Positions 8,796 to 17,883 of a DNA stretch of 64,000 bases are shown here, in pieces; the first letter of the stretch is position 1; each line of letters opens with the position of its first letter. Origin of the DNA: Hymenobacter elongatus (GTDB lineage Bacteria > Bacteroidota > Bacteroidia > Cytophagales > Hymenobacteraceae); contig NZ_SRLD01000022.1 in assembly GCF_004745955.1 (NCBI RefSeq), positions 1 to 64,000 on the forward strand. The letters are read 5' to 3'. The notes under the pieces are model-generated. The model made no database searches. It saw nothing but the letters and a program-made list of their open reading frames with translations, and had not been told where the DNA came from. The position numbers and the translations under genes were made by a program.

Positions 8796-9380
8796 TTACT
8801 GACCCAGCACCACCTTGGCGTGCCGGATTACTTTGTCGCCCAGGTAGTAGCCTTTTTCCACCTCGTCCACCACCTTACCTTTCAACTCCTCGGAAGGAGC
8901 CGGAATCTGGGTGATGGCCTCGTGTAGGTCCGCGTCGAAAGCGCCGCCCTTGGTTTCCATCGGGGTCAGGCCCTTCTGCTGCAAGATTTTCTGGAGCTTG
9001 GTCGATATGATTTCGATGCTTTCGCGCACAGCGTTGGCATCCTCGGTGTCCTTGGTATGGTGACGGGCACGGTCAAAATCGTCGAGCACGGGCAGCAAAG
9101 CTACCATCAGCTCCTGGCTGGCGGTCTTGAACAACTCAGTACGCTCCTTGGCCGTGCGACGCTTGTAGTTATCAAACTCGGCGGCCAGGCGCAGATACTT
9201 ATCCTTCAGTTCCGTCAGCTCGGCATCGGTTTTGGACGCTTCTACTTTGGGGGCACCACCTTCGGTACCTTCAGCCTCGTTAGTGTCGAGGGCATTTACT
9301 TCGTCTTGCAGCTCACCACCTACGTGGTCGGGGTCAACGGACAGATTGTCGTCCTGGGGCAGGGTGGTATCTTCAGCCAT
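8796..9380 (-). CDS. grpE: Nucleotide exchange factor GrpE
   Basis: GrpE releases ADP from DnaK. From the ATG at 9380 the protein is 194 residues (MAEDTTLPQD...); an upstream in-frame GTG at 9413 would add 11. The acidic N-terminal 50 residues are disordered-looking, followed by the long helix (ELTELKDKYLRLAAEFDNYK, split by charge periodicity) and the C-terminal beta wing with GGAFDADLHEAITQIPA and VRHAKVVLGQ-like ending (VIRHAKVVLGQ). It precedes dnaJ in the usual order. Confidence 0.95.
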   Translation of the reverse strand: MAEDTTLPQDDNLSVDPDHVGGELQDEVNALDTNEAEGTEGGAPKVEASKTDAELTELKDKYLRLAAEFDNYKRRTAKERTELFKTASQELMVALLPVLDDFDRARHHTKDTEDANAVRESIEIISTKLQKILQQKGLTPMETKGGAFDADLHEAITQIPAPSEELKGKVVDEVEKGYYLGDKVIRHAKVVLGQ

Positions 9381-9539
9381 TTTGGTAAATATTCGTCGGA
9401 AAGGGTTTTTCACGGGAGTTGCCGTTGGGCTAGGCTACGGGCGCAAGGAGTTTGCCAAAGGGGTTTAGGCTGTCATTGTGGCACTTTAGCAAACAGGAGC
9501 TACTTTGCATATTAAACTCCAACATTTACTCAGTTCCAC

Positions 9540-10178
9540 ATGATTCCCGGTAGCTCTTATACAATCTCGCTAAGCGTTGTTTATGTGCTAACGAATCCAG
9601 CCATGCCCGGATTGGTTAAGATTGGTCGCACTAGCCATAATGATGCGAAGACGCGTATTGATCAACTGTATACCACTGGTGTACCAGTTCCCTTCACTCT
9701 TGAATTTGTTTGCAAAGTCCCGAATTCAGAAGAAGTGGAAAAAGCGCTACACGTAGCATTTTCACCTTACCGCGTCAATGCCAAGCGAGAGTTCTTCAGC
9801 ATTGACGCAAACCAAGCAATAGCCATTTTAAAGCTATTGCATGTGCAAGATGCTACCTTGGAAATCGAGAATCAGCCAAGTATTCTGGAGCAATCAGAAA
9901 TAGATGCAGGCACTCAAATGAAGAGAAAGCGCCCGAATCTAAATTTCGACGAAATGAAGATTCCGATTGGCACTACTCTCACCTGTCTGACAAACGGTGC
10001 TTCAGCTACCATCGCTAACTCCAAAAAAGTAAGTTTCAATGGCGAAGAAATGTCACTGACTGCGGCCACCCGTTTGGCTTTAGGAATTGATTACAGCGTT
10101 GCTCCATGTCCATATTGGACATTTGATGGACGTTCACTGAGCGACATCTACGAGGAAACATACGGTCAGCCAGAGTAG
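9540..10178 (+). CDS. GIY-YIG (T5orf172-type) protein with C-terminal RAMA-like region
   Basis: The 212-residue protein carries a T5orf172/Mug113-type GIY-YIG fold in residues about 12-105: VVYVLTNPAMPGLVKIGRT, then R at 35, a VEKALH helix and NAKREFFSID, with N/E positions expected for the nuclease. Residues about 135-210 (GTTLTCLTNGASATI to WTFDGRSLSDIYEE) resemble the RAMA/DUF4357 type of small domain often fused to restriction or DNA-modification proteins. It sits alone on the plus strand between grpE and obg and is lower in G+C than its neighbours. A near-consensus TACTTTG lies about 30 bases upstream. The enzymatic role is inferred. Confidence 0.75.
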   Translation: MIPGSSYTISLSVVYVLTNPAMPGLVKIGRTSHNDAKTRIDQLYTTGVPVPFTLEFVCKVPNSEEVEKALHVAFSPYRVNAKREFFSIDANQAIAILKLLHVQDATLEIENQPSILEQSEIDAGTQMKRKRPNLNFDEMKIPIGTTLTCLTNGASATIANSKKVSFNGEEMSLTAATRLALGIDYSVAPCPYWTFDGRSLSDIYEETYGQPE

Positions 10179-10187
10179 CCATAATGT

Positions 10188-11186
10188 CTACTCCTTAGCC
10201 TGCAAAGCTTGCCAAATCAGATCCTTCAGCTGGATAATGTTCTTGTTGGCCAGACTGGAGATGAAAATCGTTGGCAAATCAGTCGGCAGCGTCTCGCGGA
10301 TTTCGGCTTCCAGCTCGTCGTCCACCAAGTCGGACTTGGTGACGGCCAGCAGCCGCTTTTTAGTCAGCAGCTCGGGATTAAACTGCTCCAACTCACTGAG
10401 CAGCACGTTGTATTCGGCCGCAATGTCATTGCTATCCACCGAAATCATGAACAGCAGAATCGAGTTGCGCTCGATGTGCCGCAGGAAGCGCGTACCTAGC
10501 CCCCGGCCTTCGGCAGCGCCTTCAATGATGCCGGGAATATCAGCCATTACGAATGACTTGTAGTCGCGGTACGCTACCACGCCCAAGTTGGGCGTCAGGG
10601 TCGTGAAGGCGTAATCGGCAATCTTCGGCTTGGCCGCCGATACCACCGACAGCAGCGTGCTTTTGCCCGCGTTGGGGAAGCCCACCAGTCCGACATCCGC
10701 CAGCAGCTTCAACTCCAGAATAACATACTCGTCGATACCCGGCTCGCCGGGTTGCGCGTAGGTAGGTGCCTGGTTGGTAGACGACTTGAAGTGGTCGTTG
10801 CCAAGGCCACCACGGCCACCGGGCGTCAGAATCAGGCGCTGGCCGTGCTCGGTGATTTCCAGCTTTTTCTCGCCGGTTTCGGCGTCGCGGGCAATAGTAC
10901 CCAGCGGCACCTGCACGATAATATCTTCGCCCTGCGCGCCGGTACAGAGGCTTTCGCCGCCATTTACGCCGCCCTGGGCAATCAGGTGCTTCTTGTATTG
11001 CAGGTGCAGCAGCGTCCAGAGCTGGGAGTTGCCCTCCAGAATAATATGCCCGCCGCGGCCACCGTCGCCGCCATCGGGACCACCATTAGGGAGGCCTTTG
11101 GCACGGAAAAAGTGTGCCGAGCCAGCCCCGCCTTTGCCGGAGCGGCAGTTTATCTTGACGTAATCGATGAAGTTATTGGAAGCCAC
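10188..11186 (-). CDS. obg: GTPase Obg/CgtA
   Basis: The 332-residue GTPase starts at GTG 11186, since Obg proteins begin with the segment seen here as [11 protein letters not shown]; the open frame upstream (to 11303) overlaps a palindrome and is not family-like. The glycine-rich Obg fold spans 1-158 ([23 protein letters not shown]), and the G domain follows with G1 [10 protein letters not shown]3 DIPGIIEGA and G4 TKSD. It has no long C-terminal OCT extension. It acts in 50S ribosome maturation and stress control. Confidence 0.95.
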   Translation of the reverse strand: MASNNFIDYVKINCRSGKGGAGSAHFFRAKGLPNGGPDGGDGGRGGHIILEGNSQLWTLLHLQYKKHLIAQGGVNGGESLCTGAQGEDIIVQVPLGTIARDAETGEKKLEITEHGQRLILTPGGRGGLGNDHFKSSTNQAPTYAQPGEPGIDEYVILELKLLADVGLVGFPNAGKSTLLSVVSAAKPKIADYAFTTLTPNLGVVAYRDYKSFVMADIPGIIEGAAEGRGLGTRFLRHIERNSILLFMISVDSNDIAAEYNVLLSELEQFNPELLTKKRLLAVTKSDLVDDELEAEIRETLPTDLPTIFISSLANKNIIQLKDLIWQALQAKE

Positions 11187-11246
11187 TGCAGGAAATATTG
11201 AAATGTTGAAGACTGCTTTTTGAATCGAAAAACTCAAAAAGCAACT

Positions 11247-11345
11247 GTCACCCTGACGAAGGAAGGACCTTACCAGGCCAGAACAAGCTGTTGAGGACAA
11301 CAACCGTTCTTACGTGATAAGGTCCTTCCTGCGCGTCAGAATGAC
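11247..11345. repeat. Palindromic repeat, family A-like, copy 3 (between adk and obg)
   Basis: Arms 11247-11272 and 11318-11345 are inverted copies sharing GTCA..CTGACG and GGAAGGACCTTA, with a 2-base length difference and a 45-base loop. The outer GTCAnnCTGA motif matches the family A ends while the inner arm differs, so it is a divergent relative. Confidence 0.65.
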
Positions 11346-11371
11346 AAGAGGATGCGGTTACAGCCGCAAAG

Positions 11372-11998
11372 TTACGCTTTTACTTCGTCAGCAGCGGCCT
11401 GACCATCAGTAATGTGGGCAGCGGCCTGGTTGTGGTCGATGATTGCGCAGATCTGGCCAAAGATATCGTCGATAGCGCCAATGCCGTTGAGAGCATGAAA
11501 CTTGTTCTGCTGAGCGTAGTAGCCGGCTACCTGCGCGGTTTCGGTGTTGTATACCGTCACGCGCCGCCGGATTTTGGCCTCGTCCTGGTCATCGGGGCGG
11601 CCACTGGTTTTGCCACGCTCCAGCAGACGCGTTACGAGTTCCTCTTCGGCTACTTCCAGGGCTATCATGCAGTTCACACCAGTATCGTAGCGCTGGGTTA
11701 GCGCATCGAGACTTTGGGCCTGGGGCACGGTGCGGGGAAAACCGTCGAAGATGAAGCCGGCAGCTGCGGTATTATTGGCCAGCTGGCTTTCAATCATCCC
11801 GATAACCACTTCGTCGGGTACGAGCAGACCTTCGTCCATGAGCTTTTTAGCCCGCAGACCAAGTTCGGTACCTTGCGTAATCTGGGAGCGGAGCAGGTCG
11901 CCGGTAGAGAGATGCACGAGATTGTAACGGGCAATCAGCTTCTGACTTTGCGTTCCTTTGCCGGCGCCGGGCGGGCCGAAGAGCACGATATTGAGCAT
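11372..11998 (-). CDS. adk: Adenylate kinase
   Basis: The 208-residue enzyme interconverts ATP + AMP and 2 ADP in the cytoplasm. The P-loop is GPPGAGKGTQS (residues 8-18), the AMP-site motif is FDGFPRTVPQAQ, and the LID begins at RLLERGKTSGRPDD. The LID has no Cys4 zinc site and is the short type. An Ala/His-rich tail of about 20 residues extends past the usual end. It lies between hpt and obg on the same strand. Confidence 0.96.
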   Translation of the reverse strand: MLNIVLFGPPGAGKGTQSQKLIARYNLVHLSTGDLLRSQITQGTELGLRAKKLMDEGLLVPDEVVIGMIESQLANNTAAAGFIFDGFPRTVPQAQSLDALTQRYDTGVNCMIALEVAEEELVTRLLERGKTSGRPDDQDEAKIRRRVTVYNTETAQVAGYYAQQNKFHALNGIGAIDDIFGQICAIIDHNQAAAHITDGQAAADEVKA

Positions 11999-12110
11999 AA
12001 AGCGAGGTATTTCGCGGGGAGAGAAAAAGCGGCTGGATTTGGGAAAGATAACAAATCGGAAACAAACCGTTCCTTACGGGAAGCAACTTGTTTTGGGTAT
12101 GACCCCGGCC

Positions 12111-12650
12111 TTAAACGGCGGTATACACATCGGGGTAGTTGCGGCCCAGCCCATCATAGTCAAGGCCATAGCCCACGATAAAATCGTTGGGAATACTCAA
12201 ACCGACGTAGCGTAGGGCCAACTCATGCTGCAGGCACTCGGGCTTCAGAAACAAGGTGGCAACTTCCAAGGAAGCGGGTTTTTTGGCCCGTAACAGCGCC
12301 AGCAGGGCCTGCATGGTGTGGCCGGTATCCACGATGTCCTCAATAATGACCAGGTCGCGGCCTTCGACGTCTTCCTGCAAGCCCATGATTTCGCGCACGG
12401 TGCCAGTGCTGGCCGTGCCCTCGTAGGAGGCAACCCGAATGAAGGCTATTTCGCAGGGAACCTGCATCTCCTTGAGCAAATCGGCGGCAAACATGAAGGA
12501 GCCATTCAGCACGGCCACGAACAGGGGCTGCTTGCCGGCATAGTCGCGGTTGAGCTGAACTCCTAGCGCCCGAACGGCATCGGTGATTTGGCTGGCCGTC
12601 AGATAGGGCGCAAACTGCTTGTCATGCAGCGAAATAGTGGACAATGGCAT
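12111..12650 (-). CDS. hpt: Hypoxanthine phosphoribosyltransferase
   Basis: This 179-residue purine-salvage enzyme transfers phosphoribose from PRPP to hypoxanthine or guanine. The ATG at 12650 is chosen because the family fold begins at ISLHDKQFAPYL; the longer open frame runs back across the upstream terminator. The PRPP loop is VIIEDIVDTGHTM and the early strand is LFVAVLNGSFMFAADL; the late FIVGYGLDYDGLGRNYPDV is also diagnostic. A TACATTTG box at 12687-12694 lies 36 bases upstream. Confidence 0.95.
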   Translation of the reverse strand: MPLSTISLHDKQFAPYLTASQITDAVRALGVQLNRDYAGKQPLFVAVLNGSFMFAADLLKEMQVPCEIAFIRVASYEGTASTGTVREIMGLQEDVEGRDLVIIEDIVDTGHTMQALLALLRAKKPASLEVATLFLKPECLQHELALRYVGLSIPNDFIVGYGLDYDGLGRNYPDVYTAV

Positions 12651-12686
12651 CCGTGTGGGGTTGGTCCTCAAAGCAAAACGCTGGGC

Positions 12687-12694
12687 CAAATGTA
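12687..12694 (-). promoter_or_regulatory. Candidate -7 box for hpt
   Basis: On the minus strand this reads TACATTTG, a match to the Bacteroidota TAnnTTTG element. It lies immediately downstream of the hppA terminator and 36 bases before the hpt start. The -33 TTG was not confirmed. Confidence 0.5.
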
Positions 12695-12734
12695 GTACAA
12701 AAAAGCTGCCCCTGCGGTGTGGCAGGGGCAGCTT
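12694..12734 (-). terminator. Rho-independent terminator for hppA
   Basis: Arms AAGCTGCCCCTGC and GCAGGGGCAGCTT enclose a short loop; on the minus strand the hairpin is followed by TTTTTTGTA. It lies about 32 bases past the hppA stop and separates it from hpt. Confidence 0.9.
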
Positions 12735-12765
12735 CCGGACCAATCGAACTACCGTGTTCGGCGGC

Positions 12766-15006
12766 TTAGCGCGTTTCGCGCAGCAGAACAAACAGCGCTT
12801 TAGCCGCTTCAGGGGCTAGCTCGGCGTAGCGCACCTTGGGCTGAATGTTCAACGCGGGGCGCTCTAGCAGCCGGGGAGCCACCGCCCGCTTGGGAGCCGC
12901 AATGTGGGGCGCAATAACCAGCGACACGATGGACATGAGCTTGATAAGGATGTTCATCGACGGGCCCGAGGTATCCTTGAAAGGGTCACCAACGGTGTCG
13001 CCGGTCACGGAGGCCTTGTGGGCGTCGGAGCCTTTATATTCCATCTTGCCATTCACCAGCACGCCTTTCTCGAACGACTTCTTGGCGTTGTCCCAGGCTC
13101 CGCCGGCGTTGCTCTGGAACATAGCCATCAGCACGCCCGACACGGTAACGCCGGCCAGCGTGCCGCCCAGCACCTCGGGACCAAACGTGAAGCCGATGAT
13201 GATGGGCACCACCAAGGCAATAGCACCAGGCAGCATCATTTCGCGCAGGGCAGCTTGGGTGGAAATGGCCACGCACTTTTCGTACTCGGGGCGACCCGTG
13301 CCTTCCATGATGCCGGGAATCTCCCGAAACTGTCGGCGCACTTCCTGCACCATGGCCATAGCGGCCCGGCCTACGGCGGCAATGGCCAGGGCCGAGAAGA
13401 TGAAAGGAATCATAGCGCCGATGAACAAGCCCGCCAGCACTCGTGCGTTGCTGATATCGATGACGGAGATATTGGCCGTGCCCATAAAGGCGGCAAACAG
13501 CGCCAGCGAAGTGAGAGCCGCCGAAGCAATGGCGAAACCTTTGCCGGTGGCAGCGGTGGTGTTGCCCACGGCATCCAAGATATCGGTCCGCTCGCGCACT
13601 TCCTTGGGCAGGTCGCTCATTTCGGCAATACCACCCGCGTTATCGGCAATGGGACCAAAGGCGTCGATGGCCAGCTGCATGGCCGTAGTAGCCATCATAC
13701 CAGCCGCCGCAATGGCTACGCCGTAGAGGCCGGCACACTCAAACGACAGCACGATACCCGCCGCCAGCACGATGATTGGGAGCACCGTGGATTCCATACC
13801 CACGGCCAGCCCACCAATAACGGTGGTAGCGTGGCCGGTGCTGCTTTGCTGCACGATGCTATTCACCGGGCGCTTACCCATGGCGGTGTAATACTCCGTG
13901 ATGATACTCATCAATGTACCAACTACCAGGCCCACCACGACGGCGTAGAATACATCCATAGAGGTGAACGGCACCGAACCGGCCCGCCCGATAACCAGCT
14001 CGCCGGGCGGCAACATCCACCGGATAATAAAGAACGAAGCAATACCGGAAACGACGACGGAAACGTAGTTGCCAAAATTGAGCGCGCCCTGCACATTACC
14101 GCCTTCCTTCACCCGCACCAACAGAATGCCAACCAGAGAGGCCAAAATTCCCATGCCCGCAATAACCATAGGCAGCAGAATAGGCGACAGGCCATTAAAT
14201 TGGTCGCCGGCGGCTACTACTTCGCGGCCCAGCACCATCGTAGCCAGAATGGTGGCGACATAGGAGCCAAAAAGGTCGGCGCCCATGCCGGCTACGTCGC
14301 CCACGTTGTCGCCTACGTTGTCGGCAATGGTGGCGGGGTTGCGAGGGTCGTCTTCCGGAATACCAGCCTCCACTTTCCCCACGAGGTCGGCTCCTACGTC
14401 GGCGGCCTTGGTATAGATGCCGCCGCCTACCCGGGCAAACAGGGCAATACTTTCGGCCCCGAGCGAGAAGCCGGTCAGTACTTCCAGCGCGGTTTCCATC
14501 TCAACACCGTTGGCTCCACCACCTTCGCTCACCACGAACATCTGGTAGAACACGATGAATAGGGAGCCCAAGCCAAGCACGGCTAGGCCGGCCACGCCCA
14601 TGCCCATAACCGAGCCGCCCGAAAACGATACATTCAGAGCCTTGGCCAAGCTGGTGCGGGCCGCTTGGGCCGTGCGCACGTTGGCTTTCGTGGCAATTTT
14701 CATCCCTATGAAGCCCGCCAGCGCGGAGAATACGGCCCCAATCAAAAAGGCTACTACGATAACCGGGCTGGACCTCTCGCCCGTAGTGCCCAAGTAGCCC
14801 AAAAAGGCGCAGGCAATAAGCGAGAACAACGCCAGCACCTTATACTCAGCGCGCAGAAAGGCAATGGCCCCGTCGGCAATGTAGCCCGCAATGGTGCGCA
14901 TCCGCTCGTCGCCGGCGTCTTGCCGGGTAACCCACCCCGACCGAAACCACGTGTAGACAAGGGCCAGGATGCCCAGCGCGGGTGCTACGTAAAGAATATT
15001 CATCAT
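12766..15006 (-). CDS. hppA: Membrane-bound K+-dependent pyrophosphatase
   Basis: The 746-residue integral membrane enzyme couples pyrophosphate hydrolysis to H+ or Na+ transport. It has about 16 hydrophobic segments and the catalytic motifs DVGADLVGKVEAGIPEDDPRNPA and NVGDNVGDVAGMGADL (first given as two overlapping halves DVGADLVGKVEAG and IPEDDPRNPA). GNTTAATGKG has Ala at the position where K+-independent enzymes carry Lys, which indicates the K+-dependent class. Whether it pumps Na+ or H+ cannot be read safely. Two adjacent ATGs (15006 and 15003) are possible starts; upstream codons lack character. Confidence 0.95.
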   Translation of the reverse strand: MMNILYVAPALGILALVYTWFRSGWVTRQDAGDERMRTIAGYIADGAIAFLRAEYKVLALFSLIACAFLGYLGTTGERSSPVIVVAFLIGAVFSALAGFIGMKIATKANVRTAQAARTSLAKALNVSFSGGSVMGMGVAGLAVLGLGSLFIVFYQMFVVSEGGGANGVEMETALEVLTGFSLGAESIALFARVGGGIYTKAADVGADLVGKVEAGIPEDDPRNPATIADNVGDNVGDVAGMGADLFGSYVATILATMVLGREVVAAGDQFNGLSPILLPMVIAGMGILASLVGILLVRVKEGGNVQGALNFGNYVSVVVSGIASFFIIRWMLPPGELVIGRAGSVPFTSMDVFYAVVVGLVVGTLMSIITEYYTAMGKRPVNSIVQQSSTGHATTVIGGLAVGMESTVLPIIVLAAGIVLSFECAGLYGVAIAAAGMMATTAMQLAIDAFGPIADNAGGIAEMSDLPKEVRERTDILDAVGNTTAATGKGFAIASAALTSLALFAAFMGTANISVIDISNARVLAGLFIGAMIPFIFSALAIAAVGRAAMAMVQEVRRQFREIPGIMEGTGRPEYEKCVAISTQAALREMMLPGAIALVVPIIIGFTFGPEVLGGTLAGVTVSGVLMAMFQSNAGGAWDNAKKSFEKGVLVNGKMEYKGSDAHKASVTGDTVGDPFKDTSGPSMNILIKLMSIVSLVIAPHIAAPKRAVAPRLLERPALNIQPKVRYAELAPEAAKALFVLLRETR

Positions 15007-15177
15007 ACAGGGGTGGTGAGATTTTAGGGTGTTGGTTGGAAAGAAAGAAGCTTTGTGCTTGTAAAATAGAGTTTTTACCAGCAACTCCAATTCCGAACCG
15101 ATTCCTATTGTCCCGGCCGCTGCACTTTCCGGAAGCAATTGACAGACACTCGCTCCGTGACCCAGTGTAAGCCATAA

Positions 15178-15582
15178 CTAGCTACCGTGACGATTGGCAT
15201 TGCCAGCCAATAGTAGCGTTGATAGATGAATTGTTCGGCAGTGGTGTACACTTAGGCTGTGTGGATAGTAAATACAGAGAACGTCATACTGAGCAAAGGC
15301 GAAGCATGACGTCCGAAGAAGGCAAAGCACCCCAAAAGCGCTACTGGCCACAGACCCTGATACGCCATATCGGATGAGCAATAGCAGATAGTGAAACAGA
15401 TACAAGGAGAAGCTAAAAATACCACTAGAGTGCATGAGCCGTGCCAACGGGTTGTCACGCGGCACTCGGTCAGCCAATAAAGCGGAACCGGCTACCACTG
15501 CCAACACCACCGACACTGCTCCGCAGAGCAGCTTGAACTCCCGAATGCATACTACTATCGAGGGGTTTGCCCACAGTAACTA
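15178..15582 (-). pseudogene. Acyltransferase-3-like remnant, C-terminal fragment
   Basis: Open from just after a TAG at 15580-15582 with no good start, this frame reads LADRVPRDNPLARLMHSSGIFSFSLYLFHYLLLLI, shown in parts as RDNPLARLMHSSG and FSFSLYLFHYLLLL, the closing helices of acyltransferase-3-type membrane proteins. Homology-like character ends near 15335, where a family A repeat arm (15283-15310) begins; after that the codons are meaningless. The N-terminal 250-plus residues are absent, as it abuts the aminopeptidase gene. It is a decayed gene. Confidence 0.55.
15283..15310. repeat. Palindromic repeat, family A, single arm (copy 4)
   Basis: GTCATACTGAGCAAAGGCGAAGC then ATGAC is one arm of family A, with the typical GTCAT start, and no partner arm was found nearby. 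It lies inside the acyltransferase remnant. Confidence 0.6.
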
Positions 15583-15588
15583 CAGCTA

Positions 15589-16503
15589 TCAGAGTTTTTT
15601 AAGTAGTTCCTGGTATAGTGCCAGCATACTGGCACTATCCTGCTTATTGACGAGCTCGTCCGGCGAATGCACATGGTCTTCCGGCGCGCCTACGAAGCAC
15701 CAATCCCAGGGCTGGGCACCGTGCTGCAGCTCCTTGGCGTCGGAGCCTCCGCTGCCCTCTACCTCCAATTGGTGCGGAATGCCAGCCGCGCGAGCAATTG
15801 CGCGGATTTTTTCCACGTATGAGCGCCGCGGAATCAGCGAGTCGCGCAGGGAAATAACGACGCCCTGCCCGGCATGCACGCCCTCCGTGACCCAGGTGAT
15901 ATCCGAAATCAGAGCCTGATGTACCCCATATTGCTCATAGATCAGCTTAGCCAGATAGGCCACTGAACCGCCGCCGTGTTCTTCCCAGCAGCTAAAGGCG
16001 ATAATGCCATTTTCCAGCGTTTCGGCCAGGCGCAGTGCGTTCCATACGCCCAGGCGGTTGTCGAGGTAGCACGATTGCACGGTAGTGGCTGTTTCGCGGA
16101 AGTCACAGTAGAATGTTAGCTCAGTGCCGCGTTCTATCTGCCGGGTGAACTCATAGCTCAACTCCCCGGTTTGTTCATCTACCGTGAGGGTACAATCGAT
16201 GGGGCCCTGTGCATCATGACCTACCAGCCGGTAGCCGGACTCGGCACGTGGGCCGCCGATGCGAACTAACTCTTGCCCGTAGCGAACCGTAAACCCAATA
16301 CTATCTATGTGCGCGAATACGGCTGTACGAGGCTTTCCAAATACCAGAATAATACAATCCTGCAATCCTTCTCCGGCCAACAGCTGCGGTTGTACACGCC
16401 AAGAGCTTTGCTGTTGAGCGATATACTTTAAAAGGAATTCAGTCATTGGGGCCTCATTGCCAGCCGGCGCAGCCAATTGGCATAAGGTTCGTAGAAGGTC
16501 CAT
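15589..16503 (-). CDS. M42-type aminopeptidase
   Basis: The 304-residue metallopeptidase resembles the M42/M20 glutamyl-aminopeptidase group. Likely di-metal ligands are H in AHIDSIGF (about residue 79), D in YLDNRLGVW, the E pair in SCWEEHGGG (catalytic base plus ligand), D in ISDITW and H in EDHVHSPDE. It hydrolyses N-terminal residues of peptides in the cytoplasm; no signal peptide is seen. It is shorter than typical 350-residue M42 enzymes. A TAGATTTG box lies 19 bases before its start. Confidence 0.82.
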   Translation of the reverse strand: MDLLRTLCQLAAPAGNEAPMTEFLLKYIAQQQSSWRVQPQLLAGEGLQDCIILVFGKPRTAVFAHIDSIGFTVRYGQELVRIGGPRAESGYRLVGHDAQGPIDCTLTVDEQTGELSYEFTRQIERGTELTFYCDFRETATTVQSCYLDNRLGVWNALRLAETLENGIIAFSCWEEHGGGSVAYLAKLIYEQYGVHQALISDITWVTEGVHAGQGVVISLRDSLIPRRSYVEKIRAIARAAGIPHQLEVEGSGGSDAKELQHGAQPWDWCFVGAPEDHVHSPDELVNKQDSASMLALYQELLKKL

Positions 16504-16522
16504 GGTAGCACGTTTGTTCGTC

Positions 16523-16530
16523 CAAATCTA
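16523..16530 (-). promoter_or_regulatory. Candidate -7 box for the aminopeptidase gene
   Basis: On the minus strand this reads TAGATTTG, fitting TAnnTTTG, 19 bases before the ATG at 16503. No clear TTG is found at -33. Confidence 0.4.
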
Positions 16531-16613
16531 GGATAAAAGTCATACTTTAGCTTTCCCGTTGCGTGGCCGTACAGCAGTGTAAGCTGCTTATGTGCCCGCC
16601 ACCAAATGCTCCC

Positions 16614-17861
16614 ATGATTCAAAAACTCCGTTTTATCCTGTTGCTCCTTCTCCTGCCGCTGGCGGTGCAAGCGCAACAGCCCGATACAACCCGTACCCCA
16701 GTCCCTATTCGCAAAATAGAGCTGGAGAATGTGGATATCGCGCCTGGAGCAGTTGATACAAAAGGCTGGCTCCTACTGGACAAGGATATTCAAACGGAAT
16801 TGGAGGGAGCAGTTCAGAACCTGTACAACTTCAAATACGACAAGGCCGAGAAGCAGTTTCGGTCGTTGCGGCGGCGCTATCCGCAGCATCCTATGCCCTA
16901 CTTTCTGCTGGGCCTGAGTGCGTGGTGGAAAATTGTACCGACCAACGTCCAAACCAAGATTTACGACAAGGCCTTTTTCGCCTATATGGACACGGCCATC
17001 GTGTATGGTGAGCGGCAGTATGAGGTTGACAACAACAACTACGAAGCCTGTTTTTTCTTGTCGGCGGCGTATGGCTTTGATGCCCGCCTGAACGCGGAGC
17101 GCAAAAACTGGCGCAAGGCGACCGTCAGCAGCAAGCGGGCCCTGGAATACCTGGATAAAAGCAAGGAGGCCAACGGTCTAAGCCCGGAGTTTCTGTTCGG
17201 ACAAGCCATCTTTAACTACTACGCCGTCTGGATTTCGGAAAATTACCCGCTGTTGCGGCCGGTGCTGTTGTTTTTTCCGAAGGGGAACCGGACGCTGGGC
17301 TTGCAGCAGCTCAAGAATGTAGCCGACAACGGCTTCTATACCGGGCTGGAAGCCAAAACTTTCCTGATGCGCATCCTCAACAATGAGGAAAATAACACGG
17401 CAGCTTCGATGCCGGTGTCGCGCTATTTAGCAAACACATACCCGGACAACGCGTATTTTCAGCGTTTCTACGCCTTGCTGTGCTTCAATGAAGGCAACTT
17501 TGCGGAGTGCGAGCGAGTAAGCCGCGACATTCTCGATAAGCTCAACCAGGGGTTGCCGGGTTACGAAGGCATCAGTGGGCGCTATGCCACGTATTTCTTG
17601 GGGTGGCTTTCGCAGAACAAATATAAGGACCGCGCCAAGGCGAAGGACTACTACCAGCGCAGTATCGTGTTTGCGGAAAGCACCGGTGATACCAGCGGCG
17701 GCTTCTATCTGTATGCCAACCAAAAGCTGGCCCAGATAGCAGACAAGGAAAAGGACACCCAGGCGGCGCTACGGTACTATGCTGTCGTAGCTGACAAGGC
17801 CGAGCATAAGTCGGCGGAGTATAAGGAGGCGAAGGCCTACGTGAAGAAGAACAAGAAATAA
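16614..17861 (+). CDS. Secreted tetratricopeptide-repeat protein
   Basis: From ATG 16614 the protein has 415 residues and a clear signal peptide (MIQKLRFILLLLLLPLAVQA, cleaved before QQPD). TPR-like helix pairs are seen, for example NLYNFKYDKAEKQFRSLRRR near 65-85 and later pairs at about 125-175, 265-320 and 340-400. It is probably periplasmic and scaffolding in nature. It is followed after 22 bases by a polytopic membrane protein, so the two are likely co-transcribed and may act together at the envelope. The exact role is unknown. Confidence 0.8.
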   Translation: MIQKLRFILLLLLLPLAVQAQQPDTTRTPVPIRKIELENVDIAPGAVDTKGWLLLDKDIQTELEGAVQNLYNFKYDKAEKQFRSLRRRYPQHPMPYFLLGLSAWWKIVPTNVQTKIYDKAFFAYMDTAIVYGERQYEVDNNNYEACFFLSAAYGFDARLNAERKNWRKATVSSKRALEYLDKSKEANGLSPEFLFGQAIFNYYAVWISENYPLLRPVLLFFPKGNRTLGLQQLKNVADNGFYTGLEAKTFLMRILNNEENNTAASMPVSRYLANTYPDNAYFQRFYALLCFNEGNFAECERVSRDILDKLNQGLPGYEGISGRYATYFLGWLSQNKYKDRAKAKDYYQRSIVFAESTGDTSGGFYLYANQKLAQIADKEKDTQAALRYYAVVADKAEHKSAEYKEAKAYVKKNKK

Positions 17862-17883
17862 AGGGGTTGTACTCTTTTGCCGA

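Noticed and set aside
11187..11303. N-terminal extension of obg to 11303
   Set aside because: The added 39 residues run into a palindromic repeat and lack family similarity, while a GTG at 11186 gives the standard Obg start.
12904..14562. 552-codon open frame on the plus strand opposite hppA
   Set aside because: It is His/Gly/Asn rich with no fold-like pattern, and lies wholly antisense to an unmistakable membrane pyrophosphatase gene.
15003..15138. Extended N-terminus of hppA to 15138
   Set aside because: The extra 44 residues are not hydrophobic or conserved in type, and the first transmembrane helix starts right after the ATG pair at 15003-15006.
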